From Paraburkholderia guartelaensis (GTDB taxonomy: Bacteria > Pseudomonadota > Gammaproteobacteria > Burkholderiales > Burkholderiaceae): a stretch of 64,000 nucleotides of DNA. The position numbers were made by a program, and so were the translations under genes. This document shows positions 17,804 through 26,728 of the stretch, one piece after another; the stretch's first letter is position 1; every line of letters starts with the position of its first letter. Location of the stretch: assembly GCF_004353905.1 (NCBI RefSeq), contig NZ_SMOD01000001.1, positions 310,001-374,000 of the forward strand. Reading direction: 5' to 3'. The notes below the pieces were generated by a model. It did no database searches. It saw only the letters and a list, made by a program, of their open reading frames with translations, and was not told the DNA's origin.

Positions 17804-18862
17804 ATGACCCGACTTCACACCCAACTGATCGGCGCCGCCGCGCTCAGTCTCGCCCTCGCGGGCATCACGTCGGCCTACGCCGCGCCGAGCGGCACGGTCG
17901 CGTTCCTGATGCCCGACCAGGCCTCCACGCGCTACGAGCAGCACGATTTCCCCGGTTTCAAGGCCGAAATGGGCAAGCTCTGCCCCGACTGCAAGGTCCT
18001 CTACCAGAACGCCAATGCCGATGCCTCGCAGCAGCAGCAACAATTCAATTCGGTGATCGCGCAGGGCGCGAAGGTCATCGTGCTCGACCCGGTGGACTCC
18101 ACGGCTGCGGCTTCGCTCGTGCACATGGCGCAGAGCCAGGGCATCAAGGTCATTGCGTATGACCGGCCCGTGCCGTCCACGCCTGCCGACTACTACGTTT
18201 CGTTCGACAACGAGGAAATCGGCAAGTCCATCGCCCAGTCGCTCGTGCAGCACCTGAAGGAGTCGGGCGTGGCCGCGAGCAAGGGCGGCGTGCTCGAAGT
18301 GAACGGTTCGCCGACCGACGCCGCTGCAGGGCTCATCAAGAAGGGCATTCACGAAGGGCTGCAGGGCAGCGGCTACAAGACGCTCTCCGAGTACGACACG
18401 CCGGAGTGGGCACCGCCCAAGGCGCAGCAGTGGGTGAGCGGGCAGATCACGCGCTTCGGGCCGCAGATCGTGGGCGTCGTGGCCGCCAACGACGGCACGG
18501 CGGGCGGCACCATCGCGGCCTTCAAGGCGGCGGGCGTGAATCCGGTTCCGGCGGTCACGGGTAACGATGCGACGACCGCGGGCCTGCAACTGATCATCGC
18601 GGGCGACCAGTACAACACGATTCTCAAGCCCAGCGAGATCGTGGCGGGGGCGGCGGCGAAGGTGGCCGTGGGCTTCCTCGACGGCAAGCCTGTGAAGGGC
18701 GAGACGACGCTCTTCAAGACGCCCACGCAACTCTTCAAGCCGGCCGTCATCACGCAGAAGAACATCAAGGCCGAGGTGGTGGACAAGGGCTTCGCGAAAG
18801 CGTCGGACCTGTGCACGGGCCGTTACGCCGACGGCTGCAAGAAGCTCGGCATCGGCGGCTGA
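17804..18862 (+). CDS. XylF-like periplasmic sugar-alcohol-binding protein
   Basis: 352-residue type-I periplasmic binding protein (Peripla_BP_4) with an N-terminal signal peptide (about 1-24, ending near AYA-AP). The segments IKVIAYDRPV and YYVSFDNEEIGKSIAQ resemble XylF. The start at 17804 follows a GGAGACACCC ribosome-binding site; an upstream in-frame extension lacks one and would bury the signal peptide. As the first gene of a transporter next to ribitol dehydrogenase and ribulokinase, it most likely binds ribitol or a related pentitol. Confidence 0.88.
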   Translation: MTRLHTQLIGAAALSLALAGITSAYAAPSGTVAFLMPDQASTRYEQHDFPGFKAEMGKLCPDCKVLYQNANADASQQQQQFNSVIAQGAKVIVLDPVDSTAAASLVHMAQSQGIKVIAYDRPVPSTPADYYVSFDNEEIGKSIAQSLVQHLKESGVAASKGGVLEVNGSPTDAAAGLIKKGIHEGLQGSGYKTLSEYDTPEWAPPKAQQWVSGQITRFGPQIVGVVAANDGTAGGTIAAFKAAGVNPVPAVTGNDATTAGLQLIIAGDQYNTILKPSEIVAGAAAKVAVGFLDGKPVKGETTLFKTPTQLFKPAVITQKNIKAEVVDKGFAKASDLCTGRYADGCKKLGIGG

Positions 18863-18875
18863 TACGCATGACTGC

Positions 18876-18893
18876 GCCCGGCGCGCGCCGGGC
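18876..18893 (+). promoter_or_regulatory. Intercistronic GC hairpin after the binding-protein gene
   Basis: Perfect 18-bp palindrome GCCCGGCGCGCGCCGGGC in the 60-base gap between binding-protein and ATPase genes, with no T-tract. Such hairpins commonly stabilise the upstream mRNA or give partial termination, so that the binding protein is made in excess over the membrane components. Confidence 0.6.
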
Positions 18894-18922
18894 CCTGAGA
18901 GCAACGAAGAGGTACCCATTTC

Positions 18923-19753
18923 ATGACTGAAGAATCCACCAACCGCGCAACGAACCGCGCAACGACACCCGGCGCACCCGGCGAGCTGGTGCTGAGCCTG
19001 CGTGGCATCTCGAAGCACTTCGGCGCGGTTTCGGCCCTCACGGATATCGAGCTGGACGTGCACGCGGGCGAGGTGGTCGCCCTCGTCGGCGACAACGGCG
19101 CGGGCAAATCGACGCTCGTGAAGATTCTGGCGGGCGTGCACCAGCCGAGCGCCGGGACCATCACGTTTCGCGGCCAGCCGGTGAACCTGTCCGATCCGGG
19201 CACGGCGCTCGACCTCGGGATCGCGACGGTGTTCCAGGACCTCGCGCTGTGCGAGAACCTCGACGTCGTCGCGAACATCTTCCTCGGCCGCGAGTTGAGC
19301 CCCTACCGGCTCGACGAGGTCACGATGGAAGTGAAGGCCTGGACGCTCCTCAACGAGCTTTCGGCGCGCATTCCCAGCGTGCGCGACGTGGTCGCCTCGC
19401 TCTCGGGCGGCCAGCGCCAGACCGTGGCGATCGCGCGTTCGCTGCTGCTCGACCCGAAGCTCATCATGCTCGACGAACCGACCGCCGCGCTCGGCGTGGC
19501 CCAGACCGCCGAGGTGCTGAACCTGATCGAGCGTGTGCGCGACCGCGGGCACGCCGTCATCATGATCAGCCACAACATGGAAGACGTGCGCGCCGTGGCC
19601 GACCGCATCGTCGTGCTGCGCCTCGGCCGTAACAACGGGATTTTCTATCCCGACTCGTCCAACGCCGAACTCGTGGCGGCGATCACCGGGGCGACGGAAA
19701 ACGCGGTGTCGCGCCGCGCAGGCCGCCGCCAGGCGCAACAGGACGTGCAATGA
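18923..19753 (+). CDS. Single-domain sugar ABC transporter ATPase
   Basis: 276 residues. Walker A GDNGAGKST (residues 56-64), signature LSGGQ (160-164) and Walker B LIMLDEPTAAL (from about 184) are intact. It has one nucleotide-binding domain, unlike XylG, RbsA or AraG, which have two fused copies. This is the arrangement of FrcA-type transporters, where the protein acts as a homodimer. It precedes the permease with an ATGA overlap at 19750-19753 or, using the preferred downstream start, an 11-base gap. Confidence 0.9.
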   Translation: MTEESTNRATNRATTPGAPGELVLSLRGISKHFGAVSALTDIELDVHAGEVVALVGDNGAGKSTLVKILAGVHQPSAGTITFRGQPVNLSDPGTALDLGIATVFQDLALCENLDVVANIFLGRELSPYRLDEVTMEVKAWTLLNELSARIPSVRDVVASLSGGQRQTVAIARSLLLDPKLIMLDEPTAALGVAQTAEVLNLIERVRDRGHAVIMISHNMEDVRAVADRIVVLRLGRNNGIFYPDSSNAELVAAITGATENAVSRRAGRRQAQQDVQ

Positions 19754-19764
19754 AAGGAACGATC

Positions 19765-21072
19765 ATGAGCAAGACTATCCATGGCGCTCCGCAGCCTGAA
19801 ACCCAGGACACCTCGAAGCCGGATTCAAAGCCCGATGCGACGCCATCCACGCTGCTCGACCGCAGCGACGTGCGCGTGAAGCATGCGAGCGGAATCGGCG
19901 AGAGCGTGTCGGCATTCGTCGATCGCGTGCGCTCGGGCGACCTGGGCTCGCTCCCGGTGATCGCGGGGCTCGTGATCATCTGGACGGTGTTCACGAGCCT
20001 GAACCCGGTGTTTCTCTCCGCCGACAACCTCGTGAACATGCTGTTCGACTGCTCGACCGTCGGCGTCATTTCGCTTGGCATTGTCTGCGTGCTGCTGCTC
20101 GGGCAGATCGATCTCTCGGTGGGCTCGATGAGCGGCTTTGCGTCGGCGCTCGTCGGAACGTTGTGGGTCAACGACGGCTGGCCGGTGCTGCTCGCCATCG
20201 TCGCCGCCATCGCGGTGGGCGCGGTGATCGGCGCACTGTATGCGCTGCTGCTCAACTGGATAGGCATGCCAAGTTTCGTCTCGACGCTCGCGGGCCTGCT
20301 CGCCATCCTCGGCATGCAGCTCTACGTGCTCGGTTCGACGGGCTCTATCAATTTGCCCTACGGCTCGGCGATGGTGAATTTCGGGCAACTGATGGTGATC
20401 CCGCCGATCGTCTCGCACGTGATCGCGCTGCTGCCTGGTATCGTGCTCCTGCTGCTCGGCATGCGTACGCGCACGCGCCGCCATGCGGCCAGGCTTTCGG
20501 CGCCGTCGGTCGCGGGTCTGCTCGGGCGCGCGGTGGCGCTGACCGTGTTCCTCGAAATCGTCGTGGCCTATCTCAACCGCGGGCGTGGCGTGCCGCTGAT
20601 GTTCGGCCTCTTTCTGGGTCTCGCGGTCGTCATGCAGTACGCGCTCACGCGCACGCGCTGGGGCCGTTCGATGCACGCCGTGGGCGGCAATCACGAAGCC
20701 GCGCGGCGCGCGGGTATCAAGGTCGGCGCGATCTATACGAGCGCCTTCGTGCTGTGCGCGAGCCTTGCCGCAATCGGCGGCGTGCTGACCGCAGCGCGTC
20801 TCGCTTCGGCGAGCCAGCAGGCCGGCACCGGCGACGTCAACCTCAACGCCATCGCGGCGGCCGTGATCGGCGGCACGAGCCTGTTCGGCGGGCGCGGCAG
20901 CGCGTGGTCGGCGGTGCTCGGCATCATCGTGATCCAGTCGATTGCGAGCGGTCTGACGCTGCTGAACCTGTCGTCGTCGCTGCGCTTCATGATTACCGGC
21001 GCCGTGCTGGCCATTGCGGTGATCGTCGATTCGCTCGCCCGCCAGTCGCGTGTTTCGCATGGCCGCGCCTGA
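19765..21072 (+). CDS. XylH/RbsC-type sugar ABC permease
   Basis: 435 residues with about ten membrane helices and the BPD_transp_2 pattern, including [31 protein letters not shown] and [15 protein letters not shown]. The start at 19765 has an AAAGGA site 6 bases upstream; the in-frame ATG at 19750 overlaps the ATPase stop and lacks one. An unusually long polar N-terminal tail (about 60 residues) precedes the first helix. Forms the channel for the binding protein and ATPase encoded just upstream. Confidence 0.9.
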   Translation: MSKTIHGAPQPETQDTSKPDSKPDATPSTLLDRSDVRVKHASGIGESVSAFVDRVRSGDLGSLPVIAGLVIIWTVFTSLNPVFLSADNLVNMLFDCSTVGVISLGIVCVLLLGQIDLSVGSMSGFASALVGTLWVNDGWPVLLAIVAAIAVGAVIGALYALLLNWIGMPSFVSTLAGLLAILGMQLYVLGSTGSINLPYGSAMVNFGQLMVIPPIVSHVIALLPGIVLLLLGMRTRTRRHAARLSAPSVAGLLGRAVALTVFLEIVVAYLNRGRGVPLMFGLFLGLAVVMQYALTRTRWGRSMHAVGGNHEAARRAGIKVGAIYTSAFVLCASLAAIGGVLTAARLASASQQAGTGDVNLNAIAAAVIGGTSLFGGRGSAWSAVLGIIVIQSIASGLTLLNLSSSLRFMITGAVLAIAVIVDSLARQSRVSHGRA

Positions 21073-21106
21073 GGCGTTCGAACCTGATTCAAGGAGAAAG
21101 TCATTC

Positions 21107-21835
21107 ATGTCTGAATCGATCAAGGGAAAGGTCGCCGCCATTACGGGCGCAGCGTCCGGCATCGGCTTCGCGTGTGCGCGCGCGTTCGTGGATGAAGGCG
21201 CGAAAGTCGTGCTGATCGACCGCGCAGAGGACCGGCTCGCGAAATGTTGCGCGGAGCTGGGGCCCAACGCGCTGCCGCTCGCCATGGATCTGCTCAACCC
21301 GGCGGACTATGCGGCCATGCTGTCCAGAATCCTCGATCTCGCCGGCGGGCTCGATATCTTCCACGCCAACGCGGGCGCGTATATCGGCGGCGAGGTGGCG
21401 AACGGCAATCCCGACGAGTGGGACCGCATGCTCAACCTGAACATCAACGCCGCGTTTCGCTCGGTGCACGCGGTGCTGCCGCACATGATCGCGCAGAAGT
21501 CGGGCGACATCGTTTTCACGAGTTCGGTGGCGGGCGTCGTGCCGGTGGTGTGGGAGCCGATTTACACGGCCTCGAAGTTCGCGGTGCAGGCCTTCACGCA
21601 CACCGTGCGCCGCCAGGTCGCGAAGCACGGCGTGCGCGTGGGCGCGGTGCTGCCGGGCCCCGTGGTCACGGCCTTGCTCGACGACTGGCCCAAGGCGAAG
21701 ATGGACGAAGCGCTGGCCCAGGGCAGTCTCATGCAGCCCAAGGAAGTGGCCGATTCTGTGGTATTCATGCTCACGCGGCCGCGCAACGTCACCATTCGCG
21801 ACCTCGTGATCCTGCCGAACAGTGTCGATCTGTAA
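21107..21835 (+). CDS. rbtD: Ribitol 2-dehydrogenase, SDR family
   Basis: 242-residue classical short-chain dehydrogenase: NAD motif TGAASGIG (13-20), NAG in [11 protein letters not shown], and catalytic Tyr153-x3-Lys157. As I recall the Klebsiella/Enterobacter ribitol dehydrogenase, this sequence matches it closely over long stretches, for example [20 protein letters not shown] and the C-terminal VILPNSVDL. It oxidises ribitol to D-ribulose with NAD+. Start chosen at the ATG with an AAGGAGAAAG site. It lies between the permease and the ribulokinase. Confidence 0.93.
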   Translation: MSESIKGKVAAITGAASGIGFACARAFVDEGAKVVLIDRAEDRLAKCCAELGPNALPLAMDLLNPADYAAMLSRILDLAGGLDIFHANAGAYIGGEVANGNPDEWDRMLNLNINAAFRSVHAVLPHMIAQKSGDIVFTSSVAGVVPVVWEPIYTASKFAVQAFTHTVRRQVAKHGVRVGAVLPGPVVTALLDDWPKAKMDEALAQGSLMQPKEVADSVVFMLTRPRNVTIRDLVILPNSVDL

Positions 21836-21853
21836 ACCCACAGCCAACGAGCC

Positions 21854-23482
21854 ATGACCTCAAATAACCATGCCGGCGGCGCACGCCATACCGTCGGTGT
21901 CGATGTGGGCACGGGTAGCGCCCGTGCGGGCATTTTCGATTCCGCCGGACGCATGGTGGCGTCGGCGAAGCACGACATCACCGTGTTTCACGAGAGCGGC
22001 GCGATTGTCGAGCAATCGAGCACGCAGATATGGAACGCCGTGTGCCAGGCCGTGAAGGAGGCGCTCGCGCAGGCCGCGATCTCGCCGGAGCAGATCGCCG
22101 GTATCGGCTTCGACGCCACCTGTTCGCTCGTCGTGCTGGGCGAGGGCGGCAGGCCGCTGCCCGTTGGCCCCTCCGAAGTGGCCGAGCGCGACATCATCGT
22201 GTGGATGGACCATCGCGCCGTGGAGCAGGCCGAGCGCATCAACGCCACGGGCCACGATGTGCTGCGCTTCGTGGGCGGCAAGATATCTCCCGAGATGGAG
22301 ACGCCCAAGCTGCTGTGGCTGCTGGAAAACCGGCCCGAGGTGTTCGCCGCGGCCTGGCAGTTCTTCGACCTGACCGACTTCCTCACGTGGCGCGCCACGG
22401 ACGATCTTTCGCGCTCCACCTGCACCGTGACCTGCAAGTGGACCTATCTCGCGCATGAGCAGCGCTGGGACGAGAGTTACTTCCGCACCGTGGGTCTGGG
22501 CGTGCTTGCCGACGAAGGCTTCGCGCGCATCGGCCGCACGATGGTCGAGCCCGGGACGCCGCTCGGCAGCGGACTCACGCCCGAGGCCGCCGCGCAGCTC
22601 GGCCTGCGCGCGGGCACTGCCGTCGCAACGGGCGTGATCGACGCGCACGCGGGCGGCATCGGCACGGTCGGCGCGCAAGGGCAGCCCGAGGCGTGCCTCG
22701 CGTATGTGTTCGGCACCTCGTCATGCACGATGACGACCACGCGCGACCCCGTGTTCGTGCCCGGCGTGTGGGGGCCGTACTACGCGGCGATGGTGCCCGG
22801 GACGTGGCTCAACGAAGGCGGACAGTCGGTGGCGGGCGCGGCGATCGAGCGGTTGCTCACGATGCATCCGCTCGCTGCAGAAGCCGCGAGCCGTGCGGCG
22901 AGCGAAGGCCAGTCTCTGCCGACGATGCTTGCCGGGCTGGCGGTTCAGGCTGCGCAGAGCGAATCGGGCGCGGTGCGCCTCGCGCATGATGCAGGCCTGC
23001 ACGTCGTGCCGGAATTCCTCGGCAACCGCGCGCCGTTCGCCGATCCGCACGCGCGGGCAGTCATCGCGGGACTCGGCATGGAGACGGACATGGAGAGCCT
23101 CGTCGCGCTCTATGTCGCGGGCATCGGCAGTATCGGCTATGGGCTGCGGCAGATCATCGAGGTGCAGGCCCAGGCGGGCGCGCCGATCGAGCAGGTCGTG
23201 ATCAGCGGCGGTGCAGGCAGGCTCGACCTCGTGCGCCAACTGCTCGCGGACGCAACGGGCAAGCCCGTGCTGGCCACCCACGCCGAGGAGCCCGTCCTGC
23301 TGGGCGCGGCCATGCTGGGCGCCGTGGCTGGCGGGCTATACGAAAACGCGCGCGAGGCGATGGCGGCGATGTCGCAAATCAGCAAGGTCTACGTGCCGGC
23401 CACAGGCGAGATCGCGGCGCTGCACGAAGCGCGTTACCGTGCTTTCACGCAGTTGCAGGACGTGGCGCGCGCGATCCGATAA
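21854..23482 (+). CDS. FGGY-family D-ribulokinase
   Basis: 542-residue carbohydrate kinase of the FGGY family with the N-terminal phosphate-1 motif GVDVGTGSARAGIFD and the C-terminal ATP-binding signature QVVISGGAGRLDLVRQL. It begins 18 bases after the dehydrogenase. It would phosphorylate the D-ribulose formed by RbtD to D-ribulose 5-phosphate, delivering ribitol carbon to the pentose phosphate pathway. It is the last gene of the module; no strong terminator follows. Confidence 0.9.
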   Translation: MTSNNHAGGARHTVGVDVGTGSARAGIFDSAGRMVASAKHDITVFHESGAIVEQSSTQIWNAVCQAVKEALAQAAISPEQIAGIGFDATCSLVVLGEGGRPLPVGPSEVAERDIIVWMDHRAVEQAERINATGHDVLRFVGGKISPEMETPKLLWLLENRPEVFAAAWQFFDLTDFLTWRATDDLSRSTCTVTCKWTYLAHEQRWDESYFRTVGLGVLADEGFARIGRTMVEPGTPLGSGLTPEAAAQLGLRAGTAVATGVIDAHAGGIGTVGAQGQPEACLAYVFGTSSCTMTTTRDPVFVPGVWGPYYAAMVPGTWLNEGGQSVAGAAIERLLTMHPLAAEAASRAASEGQSLPTMLAGLAVQAAQSESGAVRLAHDAGLHVVPEFLGNRAPFADPHARAVIAGLGMETDMESLVALYVAGIGSIGYGLRQIIEVQAQAGAPIEQVVISGGAGRLDLVRQLLADATGKPVLATHAEEPVLLGAAMLGAVAGGLYENAREAMAAMSQISKVYVPATGEIAALHEARYRAFTQLQDVARAIR

Positions 23483-23505
23483 TGGCCTGATTGGTAGCTA
23501 GCGGC

Positions 23506-24771
23506 TCACGCCGCCTCGCCGCTGCGCTGCGCGAGCGCGGCGGCAGCCTGACTCTGCGCGAGGTGGCGCAGCAGCTTCGTCACCATCACGACGACGGTGA
23601 GCGCGAGCAGCACGAAGAACACCGCGAGCGGCGTGAGCACGTGCACGGAGACGAAACCGGCCAGCCCCATCATCGCCGAGGAAACGAGCAGCAGCGCGCA
23701 GCCGAGAATCGCGCTCGTCAAACCCGCGATATGCGGGAACAGCGAATTGCCCTTGGCCATCAGCGTGGGGTACATCGCACCCGCGCACAGACCCATCACG
23801 AGTACCGGAACGGCGAGCGTCCACACGCGCAGGCCTACCGTGAGCGCGAGCACGAGCATGGCGATGGCGGCGCCCGCCATCACGCGCGCGCCCACACGCA
23901 GACGTTGTTCCGGGGTAGGCAGGCGCGGGCCGTGGAGCCGGTTCGAGAGGCCGCCCAGGAAATACATCAGGCCGATGCCGAGCGCGAGATAGCCGAAGAA
24001 GGTGGGCGGCCTGTGCAGCGTGTTCTGCACCATGAACGGCCCGACGACGTTGAAGACGAGCAGGATGCTGTAGCACAGGCCCTGGGCGAGAAAGCAGCTC
24101 TGGAACACGGGGCTCGCGAGCACCTTGCCCGCGTTCGCGACGAGCGTGCGCGGCTCCAGCCGCACCGGTTGCCGCAAGGTCTCGCGAAAGCGCCAGAGCA
24201 GCGCCCACATCACAAGCGAATACACGAGCAGGAACACGAGGCAGGCCTTCCAGCCGAACAGCTCCTGCAGATGCGCGCCGATCACCGGCGCGATGATCGG
24301 CGCGAGTCCCCACGTAATCGACATGTAGGTGAACGCGTGCATGAGCGCGGTGCCCACGAACGAGTCGGTGATGATGGCTTTTGCGAGCAGATTGGTCGCG
24401 GCGATGCCGAAGCCTTGCAGGCAGCGCGCCAGCACGAAGGTTTCCAGATTCGGCGCGGCCAGCGAAAGCAGACAGCCGATCGTATAGATCACGAGCCCGA
24501 AGGCCAGCACGCGCTTGCGTCCGAGGGCGTCGGAAATCGGCCCGAAGATGAGCTGGCCGAACGCGTAGGCGGCGAGATAAACGGACACGCTCGACTGGAT
24601 CGCCTGCGGCGACGTTGCGAAGTAGCGCGCCATGGCCGGCAGCGCGGGCACGTAGATGTCGATGGCGAGCTGGCCGGCGGAGGCGAACAGGCAGATCAGG
24701 AACAGCAGGAAGCGCGGCGAGTTCGCCGGGCGAGCGGCGATGGCTGGACGTTCGGGCAGATCGTGGGTCAT
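23506..24771 (-). CDS. Bcr/CflA-type MFS drug exporter
   Basis: 421 residues, 12 membrane segments. The N-terminal segment AIDIYVPALPAMARYF, the loop motif FGPISDALGRKRVL and the helix-5 region SITWGLAPIIAPVIG are typical of Bcr/CflA drug resistance transporters. Convergent with the ribulokinase (23 bases apart), so it is not part of the ribitol operon. Substrate unknown. Confidence 0.87.
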   Translation of the reverse strand: MTHDLPERPAIAARPANSPRFLLFLICLFASAGQLAIDIYVPALPAMARYFATSPQAIQSSVSVYLAAYAFGQLIFGPISDALGRKRVLAFGLVIYTIGCLLSLAAPNLETFVLARCLQGFGIAATNLLAKAIITDSFVGTALMHAFTYMSITWGLAPIIAPVIGAHLQELFGWKACLVFLLVYSLVMWALLWRFRETLRQPVRLEPRTLVANAGKVLASPVFQSCFLAQGLCYSILLVFNVVGPFMVQNTLHRPPTFFGYLALGIGLMYFLGGLSNRLHGPRLPTPEQRLRVGARVMAGAAIAMLVLALTVGLRVWTLAVPVLVMGLCAGAMYPTLMAKGNSLFPHIAGLTSAILGCALLLVSSAMMGLAGFVSVHVLTPLAVFFVLLALTVVVMVTKLLRHLAQSQAAAALAQRSGEAA

Positions 24772-24998
24772 GACAGCGTGAAAAGGGCGGGTTCCGGTGC
24801 GGCGGCGCGGGAGCGAACGGGCTGCATGGTCGGAAGGCGCGTTCGAATCGCGAACACAGCGTCCGGCGCGGCGGCGTAGGCGCGTATTGTGCCTGTTATC
24901 GCCGACTTCCGTGCGACGCGCCGTGCGACGCCCCTCGCAGGCGCGGCGCTTGCTGAGCCATCCGCATATCTCGCCCTGGATATTTGCGGAGTGCCGAC

Positions 24999-25262
24999 AT
25001 GCCAGAGAAAAGGCCGAAAGAGGCCGTGCGCCGCCCGACCACCGCGGAAGACTACGAAGTCTTCTGCGGCGAGCAGATCGACGGCGCGGGCCGCTACTAC
25101 GGATTGCTGCGTATTCGCCGCAGGACCGATGGGCGGCTCATCTATCCGTTCGACGGCTGTCCGCGCCCGGGGCCGTGCGCAACGGGCCCGCAGGCAAGGC
25201 AACAGGCACTCACGCTCGCGGATGAGCTGATCCGCGCGGACATTGCCACGCCCGAAGGCTGA
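24999..25262 (+). CDS. Small conserved-looking hypothetical protein
   Basis: 87 residues, polar, rich in Arg and Gly, with a central segment GRYYGLLRIRRRTDGRLIYP and a conserved-looking FDGCPRPGPCATGP. It resembles small Burkholderiaceae proteins of unknown function (possibly DUF6723, not certain). ATG at 24999 is preferred over a TTG five codons upstream. It is divergent from the Bcr/CflA gene. No signal peptide or membrane segment. Confidence 0.6.
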   Translation: MPEKRPKEAVRRPTTAEDYEVFCGEQIDGAGRYYGLLRIRRRTDGRLIYPFDGCPRPGPCATGPQARQQALTLADELIRADIATPEG

Positions 25263-25299
25263 GTCGGCCCAGCGCGCCGATGATGGAGCATGCCCAGAC

Positions 25300-26412
25300 T
25301 CAAAGCGAAAACACTTCGTGCACCGAAGACTGAAACACGCCGCCATTCATCGTGCCGCCGCCCGCCACATGAATCGCATCGCCCACGACCGCCGCGCCCA
25401 TGCCATGACGCGGCGTGAGCATGGGCGCGTAGGCTTGCCATGAATCGATGGCCGGGTCGTAGCCTTCGTTCTGTCCGAATACCCGCCGCGTGCCTTCGCC
25501 ACCCATGCAGAAGAACCGCCCGCGCCACGCCGCGCCGCCGTGGCCTGAGCGCGGCGTGGGCATGGGCGCGCGTTCTTCCCAGGCGTCGCGCTTCGCGTCG
25601 TAGGCCACGTGCATGCCGGTGTTGAAGTCGAACGTATCCATGCGCCCGCCCGCCACGAGTATCCAGCCCGCGAGCGAGACGGCCGCCGTGTGGTCGCGCG
25701 GACCGGGAATGGGCGCGAGCGTCTTCCAGGTGTCGCTCTTCGGGTCGTACGCCTCGTGCCAGTCCACCGAGCGCGTGTCGCGGCCGCCGATCGCATGCAG
25801 CATGCCCTCGTGCGCCACGACGGAAATCGCGCCGCGCGAGCCGCGCGAAAGCGGGTGAATCGCGTGCCAGCGGTCGTCGGCGACGACGTAGGCGTAGCAG
25901 TCGGGCACGGCAATGCGGTTCTGCTCGACGAAACCGCCCATCGCGTAGACCACGCCGTCGAGCGCCGCCACGCCGATATGATTCGCGCCGCGCGGAACGG
26001 GCGCGGCGTTGCGCCAGGCGCCGCGCGCCGCATCGAATACATGGTGATAGGGCCGCGCGACCTGGCCTGCGCCGTAGCCGCCGATCACATGCATGCGCTC
26101 GCCTTCGCTCGTCGCCCACGCCATTTCGCTGCGCGGCAGCGGCAAGGGGGGCGCCGTGGTCCACGCGCCTTGCGGGGTGGCGCTCGGCGCACTCGAGTAG
26201 AAGAAGCGCTGCGTGAACGCTTCGGGCGGCAACTGCGTGGCGTTGGGGTCGCGCAGGCTCGCGTAGAGCCCGCCGCGCTGGGCGGTTTGCATCGCTTGCG
26301 GGTCTTCGGGCATGGCCTGCATGTCCGCGGCCATCGCACCGCGCCGCGCGTACCAGGCGGTGCTGCTCGCGGCGAGGCTCAGTTCGAGGAAGCGGCGACG
26401 GGAGAGCGGCAT
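25300..26412 (-). CDS. Tat-exported kelch-repeat beta-propeller protein
   Basis: 370 residues. The start at 26412 gives a twin-arginine signal (SRRRFLELSLAASSTAW), so it is probably exported folded. The rest is kelch repeats with paired glycines and conserved Trp (HVIGGYGAG, YAMGGFVE, HAIGGRDTRS, LVAGGRMD, FCMGGEG, HVAGGG), giving about six blades. The catalytic Cys-Tyr pair of galactose oxidase was not recognised. Kelch propellers bind proteins or sugars; role unknown. An upstream in-frame extension would hide the Tat signal and was rejected. Confidence 0.82.
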   Translation of the reverse strand: MPLSRRRFLELSLAASSTAWYARRGAMAADMQAMPEDPQAMQTAQRGGLYASLRDPNATQLPPEAFTQRFFYSSAPSATPQGAWTTAPPLPLPRSEMAWATSEGERMHVIGGYGAGQVARPYHHVFDAARGAWRNAAPVPRGANHIGVAALDGVVYAMGGFVEQNRIAVPDCYAYVVADDRWHAIHPLSRGSRGAISVVAHEGMLHAIGGRDTRSVDWHEAYDPKSDTWKTLAPIPGPRDHTAAVSLAGWILVAGGRMDTFDFNTGMHVAYDAKRDAWEERAPMPTPRSGHGGAAWRGRFFCMGGEGTRRVFGQNEGYDPAIDSWQAYAPMLTPRHGMGAAVVGDAIHVAGGGTMNGGVFQSSVHEVFSL

Positions 26413-26728
26413 GGCGAACCTCGCGGAGGTGGGCGGGACGGCATCGGACGCGCTTTTTCGGGCGTTTTTCTCATTCGCGCAGCGCGCAGTGGACACGGTA
26501 CACGCGAACGCTGTCGCCCACCTTGTGTGAGTGCGCGCCCGATTCAGGGTGCGATCGGCTTCGCGTTGCTACGCTGCCTCGCGGAGCGTGCCGAGAATTT
26601 CATTTCGCTTGAGGCCGGTCGAGGAGAAATGGATACTCCGCCCTTTGGAGAATCCGCTTAATTTTGGAACCATTTTTTAGTGCCCGACGCGTAGCATTTT
26701 TCGAAATTCCGTTGTGCGAGAAACGAAG
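26413..26728. other. Intergenic region upstream of cysteine desulfurase
   Basis: 316 bases holding divergent promoters for the kelch gene and the cysteine desulfurase. An imperfect 9-bp inverted repeat (GGATACTCC 26631-26639, GGAGAATCC 26647-26655, 8 of 9 positions pairing) lies 73 bases before the desulfurase ATG, followed by an AT-rich stretch that may hold its promoter. Nothing else recognised. Confidence 0.45.

Noticed and set aside
17780..19750. 656-codon minus-strand frame opposite the ribitol transporter genes
   Set aside because: Covers two well-supported genes on the other strand and shows no domain.
19750..19764. ATG overlapping the ATPase stop as permease start
   Set aside because: It has no ribosome-binding site; the ATG at 19765 has AAAGGA at good spacing.
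25300..26412. Galactose oxidase
   Set aside because: Kelch propeller is clear, but no copper-ligand or Cys-Tyr cofactor pattern was seen.
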